Source: Clostridiales bacterium (GTDB lineage Bacteria > Bacillota > Clostridia > Lachnospirales > WQUN01). Taken from it: DNA of 8,375 bases. A program made the translations under genes and the position numbers. The DNA is taken from NCBI GenBank assembly GCA_031273705.1, contig JAISRJ010000059.1, positions 1 through 8,375 of the forward strand, read 5' to 3'. This document shows positions 1 to 7,937 of the stretch, in pieces; within the stretch, counting starts at the first letter, position 1, and every line of letters begins with the position of its first letter. The notes under the pieces were generated by a model. It was not told the origin of the DNA. It saw only the letters and a program-made list of their open reading frames with translations, and did not search any database.

Positions 1-1998
1 CATAGCGCCCATCTTTCGCGCCTCGTCTATAGTTTTTTCGGAAATACAAACAGGAATCTCCTCAAGTATTAATTCATTTACTATATCCTCGACACGGCGC
101 AACTCTTCAAAAGTCACAGAATTAAAGTGAGTAAAATCAAACCTCAAACCTTTATCTGAAACGCTTGACCCCGCCTGCTCCACATGTGTGCCCAGAGTAT
201 CTCTTAACGCTTTTTGCAGCAAATGAGTCGCCGTATGGTTGCGTCTCGTGTCGTCTCGACGTTTTTTATCTACAACAGCCCGCGCTGATTCTCCAATTTT
301 CAAAAATCCGCTCTTAACTTTTCCGATATGAGCGATCTTCCCGCCAATGACTTTTATAGTATCCACAACCTCAAACGTTCCTTGAGATGTGACAATTACC
401 CCTCGATCGCCTTTCTGCCCGCCGGATTCCGCGTAAAACGGCGTTTTATCCAGCAGGATAGACATGTTCGCGCCCGGTTCAGTCTTGATAGAGCCGGCTT
501 CGATAAAGGCGGATACAAGCTCAACTGACTTGCCATTGCAAATAATCGCGATTACTTTCGCGTCTTTAACTTCAATATGCTTATAACCGACGAATTCTGT
601 ACACAGATTCACATCCAGTTGATGGTAAGCCGTCTCGTCCGCACCCATGTACGTGGTTTCCGCTCTGGCGATTCTCGCGCGTTCGCTCTGCTTCCGCATC
701 TCAGCCTTAAATTCGGCTTCCGAAACTCTTATCCCTTCTTCATCCAAAATTTCTTTCATTAAGTCCAGCGGAAATCCAAAAGTATCGTATAGTTGAAAGG
801 TAATAGTTCCGGGCAGGTGCTTTTCCAGATTATTTTCTTTAATATGGTTCACATGTCCGCGCAGAATCGCCAATCCTTGGTCAAGCGTCTCATTAAAACG
901 ATCTTCTTCCACCGCGATCATTTTGTTTATAAAATTTCGCTTCTCCGCCAGTTCGGGATACGCGCATTTAGAATTTTCGATTACAGTATCCGCAAGCTCC
1001 GCCAAGAACTTACTTTTCCCCAGCAATTTCCCATGTCTGGCGGCGCGGCGCAGCAAACGACGAAGCACATAACCTCTGCCTTCATTTGACGGAGTTACTC
1101 CGTCCGCCATCAGAAATACTACCGATCGGACATGATCCGTTATTACACGGATAGAAATATCGATTGCGGAATGATTGATTGCCGAATACTCATTCTCAGG
1201 ATTGGCATTATATGCTTTACCGGTTATTTCGCACACTTTTTCGCGAATCGCGCGGATAGTGTCGACGTCAAATATAGAATCCACACCCTGCATAATACAG
1301 GCTAACCGTTCCAGACCCATGCCCGTGTCTATATTTTTGGCTTTTAATGGTGAATATGAGCCGTCCTCCTCACGGTTGAACTGAGTAAATACCAAATTCC
1401 AAATTTCCAGATATCTATCGCAATCACAGCCGATTCCACAAGTCTCTTTTCCGCAGGAATAGGCTTCGCCTTTGTCATAGTGTATCTCGGAGCAAGGTCC
1501 GCAAGGTCCCAATCCATGCTCCCAAAAATTTTCTTCCTTGCCGAATCGTGTTATCCGCGAAGGCTCTAATCCGACTACTTTCGTCCATATATCAAAAGCT
1601 TCGTCGTCGTCAAGATAGATTGTAACGTAGAGTTTTTCTTCCGGAATTTTCATTACCTGTGTAATAAATTCCCACGCCCAGGGAATGGCGTCGGCTTTAA
1701 AATAATTTCCAAAAGAGAAATTTCCCAACATTTCAAAAAAAGTGCCGTGACGCGCCGTCTTTCCCACATTCTCTATATCGCCGGTGCGAACGCATTTTTG
1801 ACAGGTGACGACTCTTTTACCGGGTGGGGTTTCCTGCCCGGTAAAATATGTTTTCATCGGAGCCATACCCGCGTTTATCAACAGCAGACTTTTATCATTG
1901 CCGGGTACAAGGGAGTAACTCTTCAGTCTTAAATGTTCTTTAGATTCAAAAAAGGCCAGAAATTTTTCTCTTAATTCATTCAATCCAAATGGTTCCAT
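1..1998 (-). CDS. alaS: Alanyl-tRNA synthetase, 3' end cut by window edge
   Basis: Class II synthetase that charges tRNA-Ala with alanine in the cytoplasm and edits mischarged Ser/Gly. The frame is open for 666 codons with no stop and reaches base 1, so roughly the last 210 residues of a usual ~875-residue protein (end of the editing domain and the C-Ala domain) are outside. Visible motifs: GNFSFGNYFK at residues 92-101; HGLGPCGPCSEI from 161 to 172; the ATP-binding motif 3 DTGMGLERLA at 224-233; and the editing-domain zinc ligands HTATH (H588, H592). The matching CxxxH lies beyond the edge. A Cys-rich insertion (C182, C187, C191, C193, GCDCDR) precedes EIWNLVF and resembles clostridial AlaRS. 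The ATG start is preceded by AAGGG with 7 bases spacing and matches the conserved N-terminus (LNELREKF). A terminator just upstream separates it from the peptidase gene. Confidence 0.97.
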   Translation of the reverse strand, partial: MEPFGLNELREKFLAFFESKEHLRLKSYSLVPGNDKSLLLINAGMAPMKTYFTGQETPPGKRVVTCQKCVRTGDIENVGKTARHGTFFEMLGNFSFGNYFKADAIPWAWEFITQVMKIPEEKLYVTIYLDDDEAFDIWTKVVGLEPSRITRFGKEENFWEHGLGPCGPCSEIHYDKGEAYSCGKETCGIGCDCDRYLEIWNLVFTQFNREEDGSYSPLKAKNIDTGMGLERLACIMQGVDSIFDVDTIRAIREKVCEITGKAYNANPENEYSAINHSAIDISIRVITDHVRSVVFLMADGVTPSNEGRGYVLRRLLRRAARHGKLLGKSKFLAELADTVIENSKCAYPELAEKRNFINKMIAVEEDRFNETLDQGLAILRGHVNHIKENNLEKHLPGTITFQLYDTFGFPLDLMKEILDEEGIRVSEAEFKAEMRKQSERARIARAETTYMGADETAYHQLDVNLCTEFVGYKHIEVKDAKVIAIICNGKSVELVSAFIEAGSIKTEPGANMSILLDKTPFYAESGGQKGDRGVIVTSQGTFEVVDTIKVIGGKIAHIGKVKSGFLKIGESARAVVDKKRRDDTRRNHTATHLLQKALRDTLGTHVEQAGSSVSDKGLRFDFTHFNSVTFEELRRVEDIVNELILEEIPVCISEKTIDEARKMGAM

Positions 1999-2030
1999 AA
2001 TTCCACCCTTCGCATAATTTAGTATTGTAG

Positions 2031-2058
2031 ATAAAAGAAAAGCCGCCGATTGGCAGCT
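2031..2058 (-). terminator. Rho-independent terminator after the S41 peptidase gene
   Basis: On the minus strand, AGCTGCC pairs with GGCGGCT (7 bp including one G-U wobble) around an AATC loop and runs directly into TTTCTTTTAT. The wobble is a pair only on the minus strand; the plus strand has A-C there. The element therefore points in the same direction as the genes. It lies about 20 bases after the peptidase stop and 30 bases before the alaS start, so alaS probably has its own promoter or depends on readthrough. Confidence 0.75.
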
Positions 2059-2073
2059 ATACTCTGGAGTATA
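2058..2073. repeat. 16-bp near-palindrome between peptidase stop and alaS
   Basis: TATACTCTGGAGTATA has perfect 7-bp arms around a 2-base centre. It sits in the 79-base gap between the peptidase stop and alaS, directly against the terminator stem. The left part on the minus strand contains TATACT, which resembles a -10 element, but I find no matching -35 at normal spacing. It could be an operator, part of the terminator structure, or chance. Confidence 0.4.
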
Positions 2074-2077
2074 ATTC

Positions 2078-3250
2078 TTAATCGCGCAGCAACGCATACG
2101 CTTTTTCCAGCGGCAAATCCGATTCATTATACAACGAGTCGTACTCCTCAATCAACTCTTCCAGCGAAATATCCGGTATAACCCCGATATCATTAATCTT
2201 CTCGCCGCTTCGGCGCAAGTATTCCTCGGTGGTAAGCTTTAAACCGCCGCCGTAAGGTAATTCAAATATGGATTGTATTACTCCCTTGCCGTATGTCGTA
2301 TTGCCGACAACGGTCGCCGCCTTAGCATCCTGCAAAGCGGAAGCTAACACCTCCGACGCCGATGCCGTGCCAGAATCGGTCAGCACGATAATTTCTTCGA
2401 ATGGTCGGTCAGTCAATTTAGAATTTATCAGCATCCGTGAATTATTCTTGTTAATCGTGTACATAATCGGACCTTCGGGCACTATCATATTGCATATCTC
2501 GATTACGGAGTCGGCATAACCTCCGGTATTTCCGCGCAAGTCGATAGCTATACCTTTAACGCCGTTGGCTCTTAGATCGGTAATAACTTTTTTAAATTCT
2601 GCGGCGGTCTCTTCCCCAAAATCGCTGATATAGATATAGTGTATTGCGCTGTTATCGTTTTTCTCGGCGGATTTCAGTAACGTTTCAAAGCTCATTGCAT
2701 ATACCGACTGTAGTTTTATTTGCGCCTTTGTAATAGTTTTTTCTATATCTTCATCGCCGCGCTTTAGATTAAGTGTCACTACGTCTTTATCGGATATAAG
2801 ATCCAAAATTTCTTCCAAGTCTAAACCGCTTACGTTCGCGCCGTTTACTTTTATTAACAAATCTCCTTTACGCACATCGGCTTTTAGGGCGGGGCTTTCG
2901 GCCAACACGTGGTTAATGGCGGGCATATCGTTTTCCATCTGCAAGGTGACGCCGATACCATACATACTGCCCGAAAAACCCTGCGTTAGAGTATGCAATT
3001 GCTTGGGGTTCAAATATTCGCTGTATATATCCAGCTCGCCCATCAATCCTCGCAAAGCCGCCTCATACAATAGCTCCGGACTTAGCTTCTCTTCACCCGC
3101 GTAACGCGCCAGCACCAGATCCATAACATCCGTAAGCAAAGCGCCCGCTATGCGCGTCTTTTGAGATTCGTCGCTCTCGTCCGCCGCAAGAACGGGATTA
3201 GGCAGCCATAATAAAATCACGACCAAGAATAATGTTAAAAACTTCTTCAT
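2078..3250 (-). CDS. Exported S41-family carboxyl-terminal processing peptidase (CtpA/CtpB type)
   Basis: Serine protease that cleaves near the C-termini of extracytoplasmic proteins. The 390-residue product starts with a signal peptide (MKKF, hydrophobic core, LPNPVLA, cleaved near residue 22). Next come the helical N-terminal cap typical of the family (LLYEAALRGLMGELDIYSEY, about 61-80), a PDZ domain (about 91-165, beginning GSMYGIGVTL), and the S41 core. The core holds IAIDLRGNTGG (about 234-244), the TASASE nucleophile loop with Ser297, and TYGKGVIQ with Lys322 and Gln326, matching the Ser/Lys/Gln set of B. subtilis CtpB. It is shorter than CtpB and has no added peptidoglycan-binding domain. 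I chose ATG 3250 because AAGGAG lies 8 bases upstream and the signal peptide starts there; a TTG at 3280 extends the frame but has no Shine-Dalgarno. It begins 26 bases after the SLH gene and is probably co-transcribed with it. Confidence 0.95.
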   Translation of the reverse strand: MKKFLTLFLVVILLWLPNPVLAADESDESQKTRIAGALLTDVMDLVLARYAGEEKLSPELLYEAALRGLMGELDIYSEYLNPKQLHTLTQGFSGSMYGIGVTLQMENDMPAINHVLAESPALKADVRKGDLLIKVNGANVSGLDLEEILDLISDKDVVTLNLKRGDEDIEKTITKAQIKLQSVYAMSFETLLKSAEKNDNSAIHYIYISDFGEETAAEFKKVITDLRANGVKGIAIDLRGNTGGYADSVIEICNMIVPEGPIMYTINKNNSRMLINSKLTDRPFEEIIVLTDSGTASASEVLASALQDAKAATVVGNTTYGKGVIQSIFELPYGGGLKLTTEEYLRRSGEKINDIGVIPDISLEELIEEYDSLYNESDLPLEKAYALLRD

Positions 3251-3258
3251 ATAGAAAA

Positions 3259-3264
3259 CTCCTT
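3259..3264 (-). promoter_or_regulatory. Shine-Dalgarno site of the S41 peptidase, decides the start
   Basis: AAGGAG on the minus strand, 8 bases before ATG 3250. It supports this ATG over the in-frame TTG at 3280, which would prepend ten residues before the signal peptide and has no purine-rich site upstream. Confidence 0.85.
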
Positions 3265-3276
3265 CTCTATAACTCC

Positions 3277-4815
3277 TCAAGTTACATAATTTACTAAGTG
3301 CTCGGCGTAGTCGGTTTTGATACCAAAACGCAGATAGTCCACAAAGTTTCTTAACAGAGAGGCGGCTTCCGCCTTGGAGAGATATTCACCGGGTTTTATT
3401 TGGCCCTCACCGTCCGGCTTTATTAAACCCAAACGTACACCGGCAGCCAGATCTGTTCGCGCCCACCAAGCAATTTTTTCATCATCAGTAAAAATTCTGC
3501 TGTCGGGCAGCCCCAAATTGGTCAGCCCCAATGAACGAACCAGTACGGTAAAGGCTTCTTGCCGCTGCAAAGGCGCATCCGCGTAAAATGTTCCAAAGTC
3601 CCTTCCAAAAGCGACCCCGTTCCTATACGCGGACATGATATAAGGATAGTCCGGTCTGCTGGGTAAAACATCCGGAAAAATAATCGGAGGAGTTTGCGCA
3701 CGCCGCCCGCGTGTTTCCGACGCTACTGTCTGAACAGGCAATTTTATAGCCTTTGTCAGAGCGGTTATAAATTGCGCTCGGGTGATAGCCTGGTCCGGTT
3801 GATAAAGTTTGGGGTCTCCATCCAAAATCTGCATACTAAACAACTTGGCTATATCCTCAAATGCCGGATGACCTCTCAAATAAACCAGGTCAGGCGCTAT
3901 TAACTGCTCGAAGGTATTGCGCAAATTAAACGAAGTTTCGCCTGTTCTGGGCTGGTCGGGATAAATCAGCGGAACTTGCAGTATATCGTATTTTAAACCC
4001 GCGTCTCGGTGCAATACTTCTTTATAATTGCCCTCAAATCCGATCACATCCGGCTCGTTATCCTTATATTGTAAAGCTTTATTGATAGAAACACTTGGGC
4101 GAATTTGAAATTGTGTCTGCCAATTATTCGCGGTTATTGTCGAGTCCATTCGATGGGTTTCTATAGCGGACCAAGCGCAATTGTAACCGTAAAAGGAATC
4201 TGCTGAATCCTGAATTAACATTTCATTTGTATTCGACATAAAAACCGCGCGCGAGGATACATCCCCACGATAATAAGTGATACTCGGGGCATTATGCTCG
4301 ATTATGCTAATATCAAAAGCTGATTGCTCTGTATCCAATGTGTATTCCAAGTCCGCAATGGTTATTCTTTCGTTCCAATCCTGCAAGGTGTAGTCCTTTA
4401 TTAACTGATTGCCCTCCACCCGATATCTGATATTAAATACCGCTGTTCGGTTAATGGCGATATCTCCGGAGGATGTGGACGGATAAACCGTTAATTGCAG
4501 AGAATATTGACCACTGGTAGTGTTAGGGGTAACTCCATTCGTGCCGCCAACCTCTATCAGCCCTGTAAATTCGATCGGTTTTCCGGTTAAAAAGATAATT
4601 TCTTTATACAATAATACCCTTGCAAGATTTAGATCATCTTCGTTTCTGGCGTCGCCCGTAAGCAAAGCTTCCATTGTTTTCGGCAAGCGCCGCCCCTCGG
4701 TCACCCCCCCAAAAAAGCCCATATCCCCTGGGAGCGCGTAGATTGTATAAGGTAAAACTAAAGCAAAAATTATCATTAGTAAAAAAGACCTGAAAAAAGC
4801 TCTCATAGTTTTCAA
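3277..4815 (-). CDS. Exported SLH-domain protein (512 aa), N-terminal domain of unknown function
   Basis: Predicted cell-surface protein non-covalently anchored by SLH repeats, which in Bacillota bind the (usually pyruvylated) secondary cell-wall polymer. Residues 1-27 form a signal peptide (MKTMRAFFRS, long hydrophobic run, ending TIYA). Residues about 30-310 are a beta-rich domain that I cannot assign; features include LYKEIIFLTGKPIEFTGLIE (71-90), YYRGDVSSRAVF (181-192) and GYNCAWSAIETHR (210-222). Its layout recalls uncharacterised SLH proteins of clostridia, from memory only. Three SLH repeats close the protein: about 316-357 (ITRAQF), 379-430 (LQRQEAF) and 440-495 (LSKAEAA). The TRAE signature is degenerate in the last two. 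The TTG start is favoured over ATG 4806 by Shine-Dalgarno spacing. The gene follows the 984-residue SLH gene after 142 bases and precedes the S41 peptidase by 26 bases, suggesting an envelope operon. Confidence 0.9.
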   Translation of the reverse strand: MKTMRAFFRSFLLMIIFALVLPYTIYALPGDMGFFGGVTEGRRLPKTMEALLTGDARNEDDLNLARVLLYKEIIFLTGKPIEFTGLIEVGGTNGVTPNTTSGQYSLQLTVYPSTSSGDIAINRTAVFNIRYRVEGNQLIKDYTLQDWNERITIADLEYTLDTEQSAFDISIIEHNAPSITYYRGDVSSRAVFMSNTNEMLIQDSADSFYGYNCAWSAIETHRMDSTITANNWQTQFQIRPSVSINKALQYKDNEPDVIGFEGNYKEVLHRDAGLKYDILQVPLIYPDQPRTGETSFNLRNTFEQLIAPDLVYLRGHPAFEDIAKLFSMQILDGDPKLYQPDQAITRAQFITALTKAIKLPVQTVASETRGRRAQTPPIIFPDVLPSRPDYPYIMSAYRNGVAFGRDFGTFYADAPLQRQEAFTVLVRSLGLTNLGLPDSRIFTDDEKIAWWARTDLAAGVRLGLIKPDGEGQIKPGEYLSKAEAASLLRNFVDYLRFGIKTDYAEHLVNYVT

Positions 4816-4819
4816 TTAA

Positions 4820-4829
4820 ATCACCGCCT
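4820..4829 (-). promoter_or_regulatory. Strong Shine-Dalgarno favouring a TTG start
   Basis: AGGCGGTGAT on the minus strand differs by one base from AGGAGGTGAT, the anti-16S consensus. Its GGCGG core is 8 bases before TTG 4815 but 17 bases before ATG 4806, so TTG 4815 is the likelier start of the 512-residue SLH protein. The signal peptide is intact from either start. Confidence 0.75.
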
Positions 4830-4880
4830 AATCTCACCCCCAAAACAACCGGCCACCCCTCCAAGAAGGCATTAAGGCTA

Positions 4881-4939
4881 TAGCGATTTCACAAAATAAA
4901 CGGCTCGCTTATTTTGTGAAACCTTTTGTGAAGCCGCTA
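4881..4939. repeat. Long A/T-rich inverted repeat with an alternative pairing arm
   Basis: TTTCACAAAATAA (4887-4899) and TTATTTTGTGAAA (4909-4921) form a perfect 13-bp stem around a 9-base loop. TTTTGTGAA occurs again at 4924-4932, so the left arm has two possible partners. The loop sequence CGGCT (4901-4905) is complementary to AGCCG (4932-4936). TAGCG (4881-4885) is complementary to CGCTA (4935-4939), giving an outer stem. The element fills most of the spacer between the two SLH genes. There is no T-run after the stem on the minus strand, so it is not a standard intrinsic terminator. It could be an mRNA-processing or stability hairpin, an attenuator, or a remnant of a small repeat element. 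Confidence 0.8.
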
Positions 4940-4957
4940 AAAGTAATCGATTGTACA

Positions 4958-7912
4958 TCATGGCACAAAATTTTCAACGGAAATTATATATCCGTCTATC
5001 CCCGCGGTCGCCGCCGCATTCTCCGCGTTAGTTAAAACACGTATTTCATCACCAATTACTATCGCTTCGGCATCAATCAATCCATTATTTTTTACCGCAA
5101 TCGTATTAGGCCGAATCGCAACATCCATCGCGTTTGCTTCGTTTAGTTTCTTCCAGATACCGGAATTATCGTCATAGCGCGAAACATCTCTTATTGATAC
5201 AACATTATCCGCTTTTTGATAAACAATTCCACGAATATTACCGGTCGAGTATGGGGCATCAATCACCCTGGCCGCTCTGCTTCCGTCAATTACAATATTA
5301 AAGACCTTGCCGACGACGGAATTCGATGTATATCCGCGAAATGTATAGCTTGCGTGTACGCCGTTTTCATCAATAAACAGGGTTTCATTGTCTATGGAAA
5401 AAATTCTTTCCACAGGAGAATAACTCCACTCTCCGTCATACAGCATAGCCATAGACTCTACCTTAAAAGACTTTCCATCATTGACGGATAACACACGGCC
5501 CCGCGCGATAATTACGCCCGACGAATCCGGTTTATGAGTAATATCCACAACGGCGGCTGTATCTTCGCCATTAAGATTAACGGTAGCGAAAACCCGCGGC
5601 GCAATATCTTGAACGCCGGTTAATCTGCCAAACCTACGGACTATAGTCCCATCGTCCGTATTAATCATTCGGCTGTTACCGGACATATAAAATTTCATAC
5701 CCTCGGAACCCAGCACTACATCCGGGTTTAGCAATTGGTCCCTGCCGTCTCGGAAAGTCATTTTACGCACTTTAATCCCGGCATATACATTTTCCAAAGC
5801 CGCGTACACCTGAAAATTTTTCAACCGCGCCAAAGCATAATCCAAAGAAATTTTTTCATTACCATAATAATACTCCGTGTCGGTTTCCGCAAGGTTTAAA
5901 CGAAGTATTTGCCTGTTATCCATATTCTGATTGCTGGCAAAACCGCCGCCCAAAGTTTTGACATTTTGTAAAATAATCTGGCGTTGAACCGTGTCCACTC
6001 CGCTGAATTGGCCGGTCACAATATTGTCTATCAGCGCCCCTTTAGAGTCTATAACCATTTCCAGAACACTTTCAAGTTGCCCGCCGGGCCGCAGATAAAC
6101 GGAATTTACCAGCAGTTTCACCCAATCTCCGGGCTGTATATCCGCCAGGCTAATCGGTCTAAGCGCCTTAGACACATACACTCCATCCGAAATAGTATGC
6201 AATACCACTTCACCATCTTCATACTCCAATAACAAATCAGCGGTGTTCTCATGTCTTTTTAAATTCAGGATCTTTCCAAACCTGGCGCATAGCTCTCGAT
6301 AGGCGTATACTTGACTCAAATGTCCAGACTCGTCTGTTTGATAAGTAATAATATCGCCCGGTTTAATCTCATTAATATTAGAATCGGCGGGGTCATGTTT
6401 GTAATTTTTGAATAAAGAATCAATAAATCCCACTTCATCTGTGTTATCGTAATATTCTTTGCGCTCAACTTTCACATTTCCATAATAATACCGTAAAATA
6501 CTGGCGGTTCCATTTGAATCCAGCACTTTCATATAACCCAATAAAGGATTATTTTCCAGCACAACGCCGCTGTATTCATCAATAAGTATATCCTCGCCGA
6601 TAAAATCAATCTCATCTACAATATCGTTCTTTAATCTTAATTCTATTTTAGTTCCGAACGGTAATTGTGTTGGATTTCGATGCTTTTTTGAAACAATCAC
6701 ATATTGATCATAATCTTCGACGCCATAAAGGTACGTCGCCATAGTATAGGAGTATGTTTTACTCAATACGTCTGTAATTGTTATCTTGCCGGTCGTCATG
6801 TCCAAACGTTCTAACTTGCCGCGCACAGTCTTTATATTCAAATTGTCCGTAACTTGAACATAGAGCAACGCATACGACTGTGTGACTACAAGGTATTCAA
6901 TTTCGTCGCCTTCCCTCAAATCTGCCAGCCCTGCGACTTTACCCTTTCGCAAGGTAACGGCGTCCCTTTTACCTGACTGAGGCGAGCTGGATTGAGAGAT
7001 TGTATAGCGCAGAACATCTACTAAACCGGTCGAATTTCTGACATAAACATCTCTGTTAAGTCCCGCGACACCTGTCGTCGTATCCTGCGCGTCCCTTATC
7101 GCGCCGACCGTGCCAAATTTCTTTTCCACACCGATTAACGGATAATACAAACTGTCGATATTCTTTAATATTTGAGCGATCTCCGCGCGAGTCAAATAGG
7201 ATTTTGGTCTAAACAGCCCATCTTCACCGCCGGACATAATGTTCGCTTCACTCATTATTTCGACCGCGTGAACATATTGCGGCTCTATTTCGCTCCAATC
7301 CGAATATTTATATATACTCTGTTCGGTTCTTTCTAATTCAAACACGGCCGAATTAACAATTTGTAAGCCGCGCAATATCAAGTCGGACGCCGCTTCGCGG
7401 GTAACAGGCGCGCCACGAACAAAATTCGTCGCGGGATCCAACGTAGTTTGATCGTAGATCATAGATTCCGCGAATTGCAGTTGTGTTAAAAGCCCCATTT
7501 CCATCGCTTGATTCAAATAACCCAGCGACCATAATTCGGTAGTGGGCATATCCGGAAGCCCGGCGCGCAGTGCCAACGCCCTTTCGTGCGCTATTTGCTC
7601 CATACCGATAGCTCGCAGTATAAAGGCGACCAGTACTTCATTAGATATAAAACTGTTAGGAAAAAAGTTTCGACTATAGCTTTTTATAATATTAAGCGCG
7701 CCCATGCGTACAATTGCGTCTTTTGCCCAAAAATCGTCCGGTACATCCTCAAAGTCCAAATTATAGATCAAGTCTGGGGCCTCTGTTCGCCCCACATATG
7801 TATTCGCGGGGGTGCCAGAAAAAATATACTCGTCCGTATCCGCAAAGGCCAACACATTCGTTAGTAAGCAGAGAACACAAGCATATAATAAGCTCTTAGT
7901 AACTTTCTTCAT
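4958..7912 (-). CDS. Exported SLH-domain protein (984 aa) with tandem beta-rich repeats
   Basis: Predicted S-layer or S-layer-associated surface protein. Residues 1-24 are a signal peptide (MKKVTKSLLYACVLCLL, cleavage near LAFA-D). Three SLH repeats follow at about 52-103 (degenerate, ISNEVLVAFI in place of TRAE), 120-183 (with an insertion, VTREAAS) and 202-252 (LTRAEIAQIL). From about 265 to the end the protein is beta-rich. It repeats a pattern of a G-x-hydrophobic strand pair (GKLERLDMTTGKITI 365-379, SGVVLENN 448-455, GKILNLKR 546-553, GQFSGVDT 634-641, GRVLSVND 805-812, IRGIVYQK 893-900) and a GD turn (LREGDEIEYL 332-341, IKPGDIITY 516-524, IQPGDWVKL 592-600, VIGDEIRVL 952-960). YYYGN recurs near 475 and 681. 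ATG 7912 has GGAG 10 bases upstream. No enzymatic motif was seen; a structural or wall-binding role is inferred. Confidence 0.92.
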   Translation of the reverse strand: MKKVTKSLLYACVLCLLTNVLAFADTDEYIFSGTPANTYVGRTEAPDLIYNLDFEDVPDDFWAKDAIVRMGALNIIKSYSRNFFPNSFISNEVLVAFILRAIGMEQIAHERALALRAGLPDMPTTELWSLGYLNQAMEMGLLTQLQFAESMIYDQTTLDPATNFVRGAPVTREAASDLILRGLQIVNSAVFELERTEQSIYKYSDWSEIEPQYVHAVEIMSEANIMSGGEDGLFRPKSYLTRAEIAQILKNIDSLYYPLIGVEKKFGTVGAIRDAQDTTTGVAGLNRDVYVRNSTGLVDVLRYTISQSSSPQSGKRDAVTLRKGKVAGLADLREGDEIEYLVVTQSYALLYVQVTDNLNIKTVRGKLERLDMTTGKITITDVLSKTYSYTMATYLYGVEDYDQYVIVSKKHRNPTQLPFGTKIELRLKNDIVDEIDFIGEDILIDEYSGVVLENNPLLGYMKVLDSNGTASILRYYYGNVKVERKEYYDNTDEVGFIDSLFKNYKHDPADSNINEIKPGDIITYQTDESGHLSQVYAYRELCARFGKILNLKRHENTADLLLEYEDGEVVLHTISDGVYVSKALRPISLADIQPGDWVKLLVNSVYLRPGGQLESVLEMVIDSKGALIDNIVTGQFSGVDTVQRQIILQNVKTLGGGFASNQNMDNRQILRLNLAETDTEYYYGNEKISLDYALARLKNFQVYAALENVYAGIKVRKMTFRDGRDQLLNPDVVLGSEGMKFYMSGNSRMINTDDGTIVRRFGRLTGVQDIAPRVFATVNLNGEDTAAVVDITHKPDSSGVIIARGRVLSVNDGKSFKVESMAMLYDGEWSYSPVERIFSIDNETLFIDENGVHASYTFRGYTSNSVVGKVFNIVIDGSRAARVIDAPYSTGNIRGIVYQKADNVVSIRDVSRYDDNSGIWKKLNEANAMDVAIRPNTIAVKNNGLIDAEAIVIGDEIRVLTNAENAAATAGIDGYIISVENFVP

Positions 7913-7937
7913 CTGTCAATCACTCCAGCACATGCCT

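Noticed and set aside
328..1089. Plus-strand open frames across the alaS region
   Set aside because: They are antisense to a continuous 666-codon alaS frame with all class motifs, and their products have no recognisable features.
3251..3280. Longer S41 peptidase starting at TTG 3280
   Set aside because: There is no Shine-Dalgarno upstream, and it would place ten polar residues before the signal peptide. ATG 3250 has AAGGAG at 8 bases.
4634..4864. 76-codon minus-strand frame overlapping the start of the 512-residue SLH gene
   Set aside because: It lies mostly inside the well-supported SLH gene in another frame, and its product is rich in Gly/Arg with no recognisable domain or signal.
4887..4921. 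Intrinsic terminator between the two SLH genes
   Set aside because: The stem is long but A/T-rich with no T-run after it on the minus strand, so it is kept as an unassigned inverted repeat.
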